Assembly: GCA_029562975.1 (NCBI GenBank)
Contig: JAKQTR010000018.1
Location: 1 to 34,628 of the forward strand
Source: Acidobacteriota bacterium
Lineage (GTDB): Bacteria; Acidobacteriota; Vicinamibacteria; Vicinamibacterales; JAKQTR01
DNA length: 34,628 bases
Direction of reading: 5' to 3'
Of this stretch, positions 28,089-34,628 are shown one piece after another; position 1 is the stretch's first letter; the number at the start of each line of letters is the position of its first letter. The position numbers were made by a program, and so were the translations under genes. Below the pieces are notes generated by a model. The model was not told the origin of the DNA. It did no database searches and saw only the letters and a list, made by a program, of their open reading frames with translations.

Positions 28089-29897
28089 CTAGCGTGACGC
28101 CCCGATCGCGTCCGCGTTCCAGAGGACGGGCGGGCGGACCGGCGCGGGCACGGCCCCGGCGACGCGCGTGCTCGTCGCGACGAAGACGCGCGGCACGGCG
28201 AAGTAGATCACGGGCAGGTTGTCGGCGAGGACCTTCTGCGCCTGGATGAAGAGCCGGCGGCGCTCGGCGGGCGCGCGCTCGGCGGCCATCTTCAGCACGA
28301 GCGTGTCGATTTCCTGCTCCCACGGCGTGGCGGGGGACGGCTGCTCCATGTTCCAGACGTGGGCGCCGCCGGAGCTGAGCCAGAAGTCGAGGTTCATCGC
28401 GGGGTCGGTGTCGCTCGTGAGGAAGCGGAAGTAGAGCGCGTCGTAGTCGCCCTTCGTCATGCGGTCCACGAGCGAGCCGACTTCCAGCGGCACGACGTCG
28501 ACGCCGAGGCCGACCTTCCTGAGTTCATCGCGGAGGAACGCGGCGCCCTTCTCGAGGGCGGTGTTCCCTTTCTGCGTGACGAGGGCGAAGCGCGCGGGCG
28601 CGCCCGAGGCGTCTTCCAGCATGCCGTCGCGGTTCGCGTCGCGCAGGCCGAGGCCGGCGAGCAGCGCCTGCGCGCGCGCCGGGTCGTAGGCCTGGCGCTC
28701 GATGGCGCCTTCGGGCGCGTACCAGGCCGCGTTCGACGGCGGCACCGGGCCCCAGAGCGGCTCGGCGGCGCCCAGGAAGACCTCGTCGGCGAACGCGCGG
28801 CGGTTCACGGCGTGCGAGATCGCGCGCCGAAGCTCGACGCGCGCGAGCCAGGGGCGGCCCTGGTGCGCCTTCGCGCCCGGCCGCAGGTTGATCCAGAAGG
28901 CGTCGGCGTCGAACGCCAGGCCCGCGTCGGCGAGGCGCAGCGTCCCGGCCGCCGCCGCGCGCCGGAGCGCCGCGTAGTCGTCCGGCCGCACCTCGCTCTG
29001 CGTCAGGTCCGCCTGGCCCGACTGCAGGCGCAGCAGTTCGGCGTTCTGGTCCGGCGTAATCTCGAGCGTCAGGCGGTCCAGGTACGGGAGCCGCGTTCCG
29101 GACGCGTCCGCGCGCCAGTAGCGCGGGTTGCGCGCGAGGACCAGCCGCTCACCGGCCCGGTACTCCTGCAGCACGAACGGCCCCAGGCCCGCAATCTGCG
29201 CGGGCGGCGCGGCCGGCCCCCACTGCTCGCGCAGCGTGCCCGCCCCGAGCGCGGCCTCGAGCTTGTGCCTCGGCACGATCGGCAGCGAGTCCAGCAGGCG
29301 CAGCCCGGGACCGAAGGGCGCGGGGAACGTCAGCGCCACCGTGTGCGCGTCCGGCGCGGCGGCCGCGATGGGCTTGCCGCCGACGAGCATCACGTCGCCG
29401 AGCGGGCTGCCCGTCTTCTCGTCGTAGACCGCCCGAAACGAGAAGACGACGTCGGCCGAGGTGAACGGCGCGCCATCCGAGAACGTCACGCCGCGGCGCA
29501 GCTTGAGCGTGCACGACAATCCGTCGGCCGAGCAGGCGTACGACTCGGCCAGCCACGGCTCCAGCTGCTGTGTCGCCCGGTTGATTCGCAGCAGGCGGGC
29601 GTGCGTGAGCGACGCCACGAGCGTCGAGGCGAAGTCGCGGCCGGTGAGCGGGTTCAGCGTGCGCGGCTCGCTGCGCAGCGTCGCCACGAGCGACCCGCCG
29701 CGCCGGGGCCGGACGGCCGTCTGCGCGGGCGCGGCGAGGGGCGCCGCCGGCGTCGCGGCCGGCGTTGCCGCCGCGGCCTCCGCCGGGACCGAGACCGGCC
29801 CCGCCAGGCGAGCGAAGTGCCGCCCGCGGGGCACGCTCGTCGTCGCGGCCGTGCCGACGAGGGCCAGGGAGATGAGGAGGCGTCCCGCGCGCGTCAC
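28089..29897 (-). CDS. ABC transporter substrate-binding protein, family 5 (peptide/opine type)
   Basis: This 602-residue exported binding protein starts at GTG 29897. A signal-like N terminus (LLISLALVGTAATTS) is followed by an alanine-proline linker and the SBP_bac_5 domain (about 70-590). Signature stretches are RSEPRTLNPLTGRDF, LRRGVTFSDGAPFTSADVVFSF, GLGPFVLQEYRAGERLVLARNP, LRRAISHAVNRRAFAD and ARAQALLAGLGL. Family members bind peptides, nickel or sugars for import. No lipobox cysteine is present, so it may be soluble in the periplasm or anchored by its N-terminal helix. No permease or ATPase gene lies beside it. The Shine-Dalgarno match is weak, so the start could be slightly different. 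Confidence 0.88.
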   Translation of the reverse strand: MTRAGRLLISLALVGTAATTSVPRGRHFARLAGPVSVPAEAAAATPAATPAAPLAAPAQTAVRPRRGGSLVATLRSEPRTLNPLTGRDFASTLVASLTHARLLRINRATQQLEPWLAESYACSADGLSCTLKLRRGVTFSDGAPFTSADVVFSFRAVYDEKTGSPLGDVMLVGGKPIAAAAPDAHTVALTFPAPFGPGLRLLDSLPIVPRHKLEAALGAGTLREQWGPAAPPAQIAGLGPFVLQEYRAGERLVLARNPRYWRADASGTRLPYLDRLTLEITPDQNAELLRLQSGQADLTQSEVRPDDYAALRRAAAAGTLRLADAGLAFDADAFWINLRPGAKAHQGRPWLARVELRRAISHAVNRRAFADEVFLGAAEPLWGPVPPSNAAWYAPEGAIERQAYDPARAQALLAGLGLRDANRDGMLEDASGAPARFALVTQKGNTALEKGAAFLRDELRKVGLGVDVVPLEVGSLVDRMTKGDYDALYFRFLTSDTDPAMNLDFWLSSGGAHVWNMEQPSPATPWEQEIDTLVLKMAAERAPAERRRLFIQAQKVLADNLPVIYFAVPRVFVATSTRVAGAVPAPVRPPVLWNADAIGASR

Positions 29898-30201
29898 CTG
29901 GCAAGTCCCACGTGAAGGTTATCGGCCCGACCGGCCCGTGTGATGAGGGACGCGCTCGGCCGGGCCGCCGGGCGGCTCCCGGCCCGGCTGAAAGCCCTCG
30001 CGCGCTCCGCCCGCGTGGCCGTCGACGAGACCGGCCCGCGCCTCCAGTCGACCGCACGGGCACGGCGTGCTTCTGTCAGCGGCGGATGGCCCGTCGCCGG
30101 GAGCAGGCGTCGAGGGTTTCCGTCCGGCGGGGCCGTCCGGCTGCCGACCGGCGTCGATGGCGGCCTGCAGGGGCAGGACCGTCCGCCGCAGGCGCCGCCG
30201 G

Positions 30202-30233
30202 CACGGTTCTGTCAGCGGCCTCACAGAACCGTG
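30202..30233. repeat. 11-bp perfect inverted repeat
   Basis: CACGGTTCTGT (30202-30212) and its complement (30223-30233) with a 10-nt loop. No T tract follows. It could be a terminator-like hairpin of a small transcript or an operator. Confidence 0.5.
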
Positions 30234-30255
30234 AGCGGCTCCGGTGCGCGTTCTT

Positions 30256-30291
30256 GCACCGAATCGTGCGGGCCTGGCACGAAATCCGTGC
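30256..30291. promoter_or_regulatory. Tandem GCAC/GTGC dyads, possible activator sites
   Basis: Two dyads of the same type lie in tandem: GCAC-N6-GTGC (30256-30269) and GCAC-N7-GTGC (30277-30291), with centres 21-22 bp apart (two helical turns). They are about 205-230 bp before the predicted start of the sigma-54 promoter at 30464-30478, a normal distance for NtrC-family enhancers. Confidence 0.45.
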
Positions 30292-30416
30292 AACCCCGTG
30301 AATCCGCGCGCCTTTCGCCTCGGACAGCAGGCTGGCCGGCCGGCCAACCCGTTGGCCGTGAGGGCCTTAGCCAGGCAAGGCCCGTTCCCGCCAGTCCGCC
30401 CGCAAGTGTCTCATTT

Positions 30417-30429
30417 TGCAATACTTGCA
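30417..30429. promoter_or_regulatory. TGCAA-N3-TTGCA dyad, possible operator
   Basis: A 13-bp perfect dyad in an unusually AT-rich pocket, 35 bp before the -24 element of the sigma-54-like promoter. It may bind the HTH protein encoded downstream or another regulator. Confidence 0.35.
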
Positions 30430-30463
30430 CGCATCGACGCGAGCCTCGTTTCCGGCCACGCCC

Positions 30464-30478
30464 TGGCACTCTTTTCGC
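30464..30478 (+). promoter_or_regulatory. Sigma-54 promoter of the HTH-S8 peptidase unit
   Basis: TGGCAC-TCTTT-TCGC followed by T. The -24 hexamer is perfect, spacing is exact and the -12 element keeps GC (TCGC against TTGC). Predicted start near 30490, leaving about 18 nt that include the GGGAGGTG ribosome-binding site of the GTG at 30508. Confidence 0.65.
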
Positions 30479-30507
30479 TCCTCTCTTGTGCCGGCGGGAG
30501 GTGCAGC

Positions 30508-30771
30508 GTGGGGATCGACCAGCGGACCTTCGACGCGCTCGACCGGATCGAGGCACGGAGCCTGTCGCTGGCGCAGGCCTGCACGGCGTTGCACGTTTCG
30601 CGCCGCACCGTCTACTACCTCATCAAGGAAGGCCGGCTTGCCACCGTGCGCACGCCACTCGGATCGCAGCGGGTGCTGGTCGAGTCGCTCAGGGCCGTGC
30701 GCATGGAGCGGGAGGCGCGGCTGGCCGATAGAGGGTCTGATGGATTTCGCCGAGTGTCCTGCGGGAACTGA
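30508..30771 (+). CDS. Small helix-turn-helix DNA-binding protein
   Basis: This 87-residue protein starts at GTG 30508, fixed by GGGAGGTG about 4-5 nt upstream; the longer frame from 30244 is a shadow. It has one excisionase/MerR-like winged helix-turn-helix of the HTH_17 type: SLSLAQACTALHVSRRTVYY, LIKEGRLATVRTPLGSQRVL, then LVESLRAVRMERE. No ligand-binding domain is present. The gene ends 16 nt before the subtilase and shares its promoter, so it most likely controls that operon. Similar domains occur in phage excisionases, but no integrase is nearby. Confidence 0.85.
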   Translation: MGIDQRTFDALDRIEARSLSLAQACTALHVSRRTVYYLIKEGRLATVRTPLGSQRVLVESLRAVRMEREARLADRGSDGFRRVSCGN

Positions 30772-30787
30772 CCCGCGGAGGAGCGTC

Positions 30788-32443
30788 ATGAGCGTCAAGT
30801 TCACCGTCGCGCGTCGGACCCTGACCGGCCTCTTGTCTGCGGCCCTGCTCGTCGCGTTTGCCCTGCCCGTGTCGGCGCAGCACCGGGCGCGGCTCTCGCA
30901 GGACCTGGCCGAGAAGCTGGCGGCGCAAAGCGGCGCCACCCTCCACGTCATTTCGAACCTTGATGGCGAGCGGCTTCAGAAGGCTGCCGCGCGCTACTCG
31001 CTCAGGATCCACAAGCGGCTCGACGGGGCCGCCGTGCTCCAGGGCACCGCCGCGCAGATCGACCGTGCGGCCGACGATCCCGACTTCGGGCACCTGGCGC
31101 TTGACGCGCCGGTCACCGCCCAGATGGCCGTGACGCGCGAGGCGATTGGCGCGCTGCTCGCCCGCGACGGCTTTGGCGGCGTGCCCGGCCTGACGGGCGA
31201 CGGCGTGACGGTGGCCATCATCGACTCGGGCGTGCAGACGACGCACCCCGGGGTGGCCGGCAAGGTGGTTGAGAGCTGGGACTTCACCGGCACGGGCGAC
31301 GGCGACCAGTTCGGCCACGGCACGCACCTGACGGGCGTCATCGCGGGCAACGACGCGGGCGGCTACGGCGGCGTGGCGCCTGGCGCGCGCATCGTGTCGC
31401 TGAAGGTGCTCGACGCGCAGGGCACGGGCAAGACCAGCGACGTCATCCGCGCGCTGGCCTGGGTGCGCCAGAACCGCCAGCGCCTGAACATCCGCATCGT
31501 CAACGTGTCGCTCGGGCACCCCGTGTTCGAGTCGTACGAGGACGACCCTCTTGCCCAGGCCGTGCAGAAGACCATCAACGCCGGGCTCGTGGTGGTGGCC
31601 TCGGCGGGCAACTACGGCAAGGTGACCGTGGACGGCAAGGCCGTGCCGATCTACGGCGGCATCTCGTCGCCGGCGAACCTGCCGGCCGTGATCACCGTCG
31701 GGGCGCTGAACACCAAGGGCACCGTGGGGCGGTTCGACGACGTGGTGACGACGTACAGCTCGAGGGGGCCGACGGCGATCGACCGGGTGATCAAGCCCGA
31801 CCTCGTGGCTCCCGGGAACAAGGTGTACGCGCCCATGGCGGAGGGGAGCACGGCGGCGCTGGCGGCGCCTGACGAGTTGAAGGCCGTGGCGGCCGACGGG
31901 TCCGGGCTCATCGGGATGGCCGGGACGAGCGTGTCGGCGGGCGTCGTGTCGGGCGTGGCGGCGCTGATGCTGGAGGCCAACCCGTCGCTCACGCAGGCGC
32001 ACGTGAAGATGGCGCTGCAGTTGTCGGCGCAGTTCATGCCCGAGGGCGTGCTGGCGGCCGGCTCCGGGAGCGTGAACGCGGCGGGGGCCGTGTGGATGGC
32101 GGTGAACGGGCCGAGCCCGCTGGTGCCCGTGGCGATGATAGGCGGCCGGCGCATCGCGGCGAGCGGGGTGCTCTTCTGGAGCGGGGGCCGGAAGGGCAAG
32201 CTGACCGGCCTGAAGGACATCCTTAACGGCAACCGGATCATCTGGGGCGACCGCATCATCTGGGGTGACCGCACCGTCCGTGGCGACCGCATCATCTGGG
32301 GCAACCGGATCATCTGGGGCGACCGCATCATCTGGGGCGACCGGATCATCTGGGGCGACCGGATCATCTGGGGCGACCGCATCATCTGGGGCGACCGCAT
32401 CATCTGGGGCGACGGCATGATCTGGGCGGATGAAGTCTCTTGA
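30788..32443 (+). CDS. Secreted S8 (subtilisin-like) serine peptidase with C-terminal WGD repeats
   Basis: This 551-residue exported protease starts at ATG 30788 with GGAGGAG just upstream. A signal peptide (LLSAALLVAFALPVSAQ) is followed by an inhibitor-like propeptide (about 32-115, HVISNLDGERLQKAAARYSL) and the catalytic domain (about 135-420). The triad is D146 (AIIDSGVQ), H177 (GHGTHLTG) and S381 (AGTSVSAG), with oxyanion Asn in ASAGNYG (N275). The proline usual after GTSMA is replaced by Gly-Val, but the serine is intact. After a short linker come eleven hexapeptide repeats of the form RIIWGD and a tail EVS. Such tails occur in acidobacterial subtilases (recollection) and may serve secretion, folding or surface attachment. 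It is co-transcribed with the HTH gene. Confidence 0.93.
   Translation: MSVKFTVARRTLTGLLSAALLVAFALPVSAQHRARLSQDLAEKLAAQSGATLHVISNLDGERLQKAAARYSLRIHKRLDGAAVLQGTAAQIDRAADDPDFGHLALDAPVTAQMAVTREAIGALLARDGFGGVPGLTGDGVTVAIIDSGVQTTHPGVAGKVVESWDFTGTGDGDQFGHGTHLTGVIAGNDAGGYGGVAPGARIVSLKVLDAQGTGKTSDVIRALAWVRQNRQRLNIRIVNVSLGHPVFESYEDDPLAQAVQKTINAGLVVVASAGNYGKVTVDGKAVPIYGGISSPANLPAVITVGALNTKGTVGRFDDVVTTYSSRGPTAIDRVIKPDLVAPGNKVYAPMAEGSTAALAAPDELKAVAADGSGLIGMAGTSVSAGVVSGVAALMLEANPSLTQAHVKMALQLSAQFMPEGVLAAGSGSVNAAGAVWMAVNGPSPLVPVAMIGGRRIAASGVLFWSGGRKGKLTGLKDILNGNRIIWGDRIIWGDRTVRGDRIIWGNRIIWGDRIIWGDRIIWGDRIIWGDRIIWGDRIIWGDGMIWADEVS
32234..32431 (+). repeat. Eleven 18-bp tandem repeats coding RIIWGD
   Basis: Eleven contiguous in-frame 18-bp units at the 3' end of the subtilase gene. 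Eight encode exactly RIIWGD; the others read RTVRGD, RIIWGN and GMIWAD. Units differ mainly at the Arg codon (CGG or CGC), which marks recent slippage or unequal crossing over. Confidence 0.95.
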
Positions 32444-32597
32444 ACCGAAGGGTGCCACGCGGCACCGCCACGTCGGGTTCTTTGACTTGTGCCCGCTGTG
32501 CAAGCCGCACCGTCAAGCCGACAGCCGCGAATGGGACAGTCCGCCGGAGTTGTAGCGCTCTCTCAAATGGACGCCAGATAACTGGGGTTTCCAGCTG

Positions 32598-32609
32598 ATT
32601 GACGTCAAT
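32598..32609. repeat. 12-bp palindrome ATTGACGTCAAT
   Basis: A perfect palindrome in non-coding DNA between the subtilase and the transposase remnant. Its role is unknown; it may be a regulator site or chance. Confidence 0.3.
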
Positions 32610-32625
32610 TACTCTCGCCGGTCGT

Positions 32626-32673
32626 GTTGCCTCAAGACCGGATGTTACCCCGTTGCCTCAATTCGCTGTTACC
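32626..32673. repeat. Terminal subrepeats of a degraded transposable element
   Basis: Two direct copies of GTTGCCTCAA followed by GTTACC: 32626-32649 (8-nt gap) and 32652-32673 (6-nt gap). The stop codon of the transposase remnant lies inside the second copy. Multiple short repeats at element ends are typical of IS21-like transposons. Confidence 0.6.
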
Positions 32674-33211
32674 AGACGACGTAGGATCTGAGCGTACGCC
32701 GGCCGTGACGGTTGCCATGCATCTAGGCCGCCGAGCAGGCCGCCCACCCCAAGAGTGGCCCGCGCACGCAGCCGGGTGTTCCAGACCGCGGTTGGGGTCT
32801 TACGCGGGCACGCCTGCAAAGAGGAGGCGCCGAGCGGCAAGCGGCGCCACTCTCTGACCCGGCGCTGAAGCGTCCGGAGCTGGCCGTCGGAGAACCGACC
32901 AGAGTTGTCGTGGCTGAGTCGCGCGAGGAGTCCCTTCGCGGTGCGGTCCGGTTGCTGCTCGAGCCACGTGACGAAGTTCGACGATGCATCAGCAAACGCA
33001 ACGACTCGCGTTCGCCAGTGCCGAGGCGGTTTGGGTCCAGGGCGATGGGCGGATCGTACCTCGCCGTCGCGCCACGCGTGCGCGGGACTCTCCAAGAAGC
33101 GATCGAGATTGGCATCTCGACGCGGCAAGACGTGGAGCGTCTGGCTGGAGGATAGCCCGGCCAGATGCTGTTGGACGGTGCCGACGTCGTCAAGGAGTCG
33201 TAGGGGTCGAG
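32658..33211 (-). pseudogene. C-terminal remnant of an integrase-type (IS21-like) transposase
   Basis: One open frame runs leftward from the IS3 boundary at about 33209 to a stop at 32658 with no proper start. It contains WLEQQPDRTAKGLLARLSHD and FSDGQLRTLQRRVREWRR, the C-terminal signature of a group of DDE transposases related to IS21. The DDE core that should precede it is missing, so the gene is cut at its 5' side where the IS3-family element begins. About 65 codons of unrelated-looking sequence follow the signature before the stop in the terminal repeats. It is dead. The family assignment is from recollection of the motif. Confidence 0.6.
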
Positions 33212-33250
33212 TGAACCGTACCGGATTCGTCGGAGAGCGAGGCAGGAGAG

Positions 33251-34145
33251 TCAGACCACCTTGGCCTGCTGCTCATAATAGCGCTCTTCGTACTCGGCCG
33301 GTGCGACGTAGCCGATCGGCTCGAGCAAGCGTCGCGTGTTGAACCAGTGCCCCCACGCCAGCACCGCGAACTCGACGGCGTCGAGATGACGCCAGGGACC
33401 CCGGCGACGGATCACTTCAGTCTGGCAGAGCCCGATGACGGATTCAGCGAGGGCATTGTCGTGGGAATCCCCGCGACTCCCCACCGACGGAGCGATGCCC
33501 GCATCCGCCAACCGGTCGGTGGACCGCATCGACAGGCATTGCGTGCCGCGACACTGTGGTGCACGAGGCCGGCGAGGTCGGCCCTCTGACGGTCCCAGAG
33601 CGCCTGTTCCAAAGCATCCAACACGAAGTCGGTGCACAGCAACGCCGTCACCCAACAATCCGGCGCGCGAACGCGTCGATGACGAACGTCACGTAGACGA
33701 ACCCCGCCCAGGTTGCCGCGTACGTGAAATCTGACACCCACCACTGGTTCGGGCGCGTCGCCGGGACGTTCCGATCGACTAGGTCCGCGGGCCGCTCCGC
33801 GGCCGGCGCGGGATGCGTCGTCGTCACCCATGCCTGGCCTAGCACGGCGCCTTGCCGGCCCATGGCCTCCATCAGGCGATGCACGGTGCAACGCGCCACG
33901 ACGACCTCTTCACGCTTCAGTTGTTCCCACACCCTCCGGGGGCCGTACACCTGCTAGTGGTCGTCCCAGATGCGCTGAATGGTCTCGCGCAGGGCCTCGT
34001 CCCGCTTCGCGCGAGCCGACCACCGCTCGGGATACGTCACCAGCGTCGTGTGCCGGACGTACGTCGACGGGGCCATGGGCAACACCGCGCACATGGGCTC
34101 GACCCCATACCGGTCTCGGTGCTCGTCGATCAGCGGCACCAGCAC
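33251..34145 (-). pseudogene. IS3-family transposase orfB, broken
   Basis: Pieces in three frames together cover a full IS3 orfB: VLVPLIDEHRDRYGVEPMC at the start, QVYGPRRVWEQLKREEVVVA, the first catalytic Asp in WWVSDFTYAATWAG, then TDFVLDALEQALWDRQ, LADAGIAPSVGSRGDSHDNA with Glu in LAESVIG, and ending WFNTRRLLEPIGYVAPAEYE. Damage is an in-frame TAG at 33954-33956 just before QVYGPRR, a frameshift near 33650 after AFARRIVG, and a one-base loss at 33551/33552 that destroys the second catalytic Asp codon in HHS(D)RG. The product cannot be functional. Confidence 0.88.
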
Positions 34146-34177
34146 TTCGTTCGGCGATCGAGCTCCGCCTTCGCGAC

Positions 34178-34513
34178 CTACGCCGACGCCAGCCGGAGAC
34201 TCTCGTTCGTGCGCTTGAAGTCGCGATTCTCCCGCTCCAGCTCCTTCAAGCGCTGCCGTTCGTCTGTCGTCAGGCCCGCCCGCTGGCCGCGGTCACGCTC
34301 CGCCTGGCGGACCCACCGGCGGAGCGTCTCCGCCGTACACCCCACCTTCGAGGCCATCGCTTCCATCGCCTCCCACGGCCAACCGTGGGCGGCCGCGTGC
34401 TCGGTTACCATCCGAACCGCACGCTCCTGCATCTCAGGTGAGTACCTCGCTCGTCGTCCTAGGGGCTCCAGCCTCTCTCCGAATGGGCCGATAACGTAAC
34501 GTCTCTTTCGCAC
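34178..34513 (-). pseudogene. IS3-family transposase orfA, slightly truncated
   Basis: An 111-codon frame from GTG 34513 (GGAGG about 12 nt upstream) that lies inside the predicted element; an ATG at 34606 would fall outside it. It encodes the HTH of orfA (YSPEMQERAVRMV, AMASKVGCTAETLRRWVRQA) and a leucine-zipper tail (LKELERENRDFKRTNESLRLASA). A TAG follows ASA, and the same frame continues VAKAELDRRTK, the normal orfA ending, so this TAG is probably a nonsense mutation. The zipper and frameshift region needed to make the OrfAB fusion is therefore cut. Confidence 0.75.
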
Positions 34514-34589
34514 TTTTGAAGTGGTGACCTCCGTCTGGTTCAATGGTGTTCGCCAAAACGCCCATGACCAGACCCGAGAGGAGGCCACC

Positions 34590-34628
34590 GTGCAGGACGA
34601 TACCACTACCCGACTCGAGGCGGTATCC
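34590..34628 (+). CDS. Possible 5' end of a gene running off the window
   Basis: GTG at 34590 is preceded by GAGGAGG 5-6 nt upstream and opens VQDDTTTRLEAVS before the window ends. Thirteen codons are too few to name a family. The strong ribosome-binding site beside decayed mobile elements suggests another transposase gene. Confidence 0.35.
   Translation, partial: MQDDTTTRLEAVS

Larger units (their letters stand above)
29898..30463. other. Repeat- and dyad-rich intergenic region
   Basis: About 570 bases with no convincing gene; open frames here are arginine- and proline-rich shadows. It holds a 13-nt direct repeat TTCTGTCAGCGGC (30071-30083 and 30207-30219), a perfect 11-bp inverted repeat, tandem GCAC/GTGC dyads, a 14-bp palindrome TGGCCGGCCGGCCA (30333-30346) and a TGCAA dyad. 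It separates the divergent solute-binding protein and the HTH-peptidase unit and is probably regulatory DNA for the latter. Confidence 0.6.
33212..34542 (-). mobile_element. Degenerate IS3-family insertion sequence
   Basis: A 1331-bp span with orfA and orfB on the minus strand, bounded by imperfect inverted ends that both begin TGAACC (33212 on the plus strand; 34542 on the minus strand, TGAACCAGACGGAG). Length and gene layout fit IS3. The flanking bases (GAG left, ATG right) show no 3-bp target duplication, so the ends may be slightly misplaced or the element has recombined. Both genes carry disabling mutations. Confidence 0.75.

Noticed and set aside
30276-30292. TGGCACG followed by CCGTGC as a sigma-54 promoter
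   Set aside because: The GC of the -12 element would be two bases too far from the GG. The stretch fits better as part of the GCAC/GTGC dyad pair.
30689-32503. Minus-strand frame with regular PDDAVAPDD repeats
   Set aside because: The repeats are only the reverse reading of the RIIWGD array; the plus strand has an intact subtilase triad and signal peptide.
32444-32625. Possible small gene between the subtilase and the transposase remnant
   Set aside because: No frame with a ribosome-binding site or recognisable product was seen; the stretch appears non-coding.

Overview
The window looks like one contig from a high-GC soil or sediment bacterium. It is most likely an acidobacterium of the Vicinamibacteria type, judged from very GC-rich coding sequence, frequent GTG starts, DUF1684 and DUF1080 proteins, an NHL-repeat protein, a subtilase ending in tryptophan-rich hexapeptide repeats, and short purine-rich microrepeats between genes. 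This assignment is inference; no rRNA or tRNA gene is visible. Left half (138-18019, all on the minus strand): a type IV pilus locus in the order pilB-pilT-pilC-pilS-pilR-pilA, then a VKOR-DsbA thiol oxidase fusion, an ABC ATPase and permease, a membrane-anchored TPR protein, prepilin peptidase pilD, minor pilins pilV-pilW-pilX, a small secreted coiled-coil protein, and proS. Except for the thiol oxidase, the order follows the Myxococcus xanthus pil cluster (pilBTCSRA-pilGHI-pilD). A good sigma-54 -24/-12 element lies in front of pilA, next to the PilS/PilR pair expected to activate it. A second, weaker one lies in front of pilV. Several genes overlap by 4 nt (ATGA or GTGA) and are probably translationally coupled. 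The region from pilA to the thiol oxidase carries two GC-rich hairpins resembling a REP/BIME element. Middle (18439-23051, plus strand): a Yip1-family membrane protein, a MacA-like membrane fusion protein and two MacB/FtsX-type permeases form a compact operon with no ATPase gene. Right-centre (23154-32443): mostly independent genes for exported proteins. These are a CBM9-like protein, an NHL propeller protein flanked by InlB-type repeats, a DUF1080 protein, a DUF1684 protein, an orphan solute-binding protein, and a two-gene unit of a small helix-turn-helix regulator and a secreted S8 peptidase. That last unit has a near-consensus sigma-54 promoter and tandem upstream dyads placed like enhancer sites. 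It is the least expected regulatory arrangement in the window. Right end (32444-34628): decayed mobile DNA. A C-terminal remnant of an integrase-type transposase with terminal subrepeats abuts an IS3-family element that carries nonsense and frameshift mutations, one of them in a catalytic aspartate codon. The last 39 bases may start another gene. No CRISPR array, rRNA or tRNA was seen.
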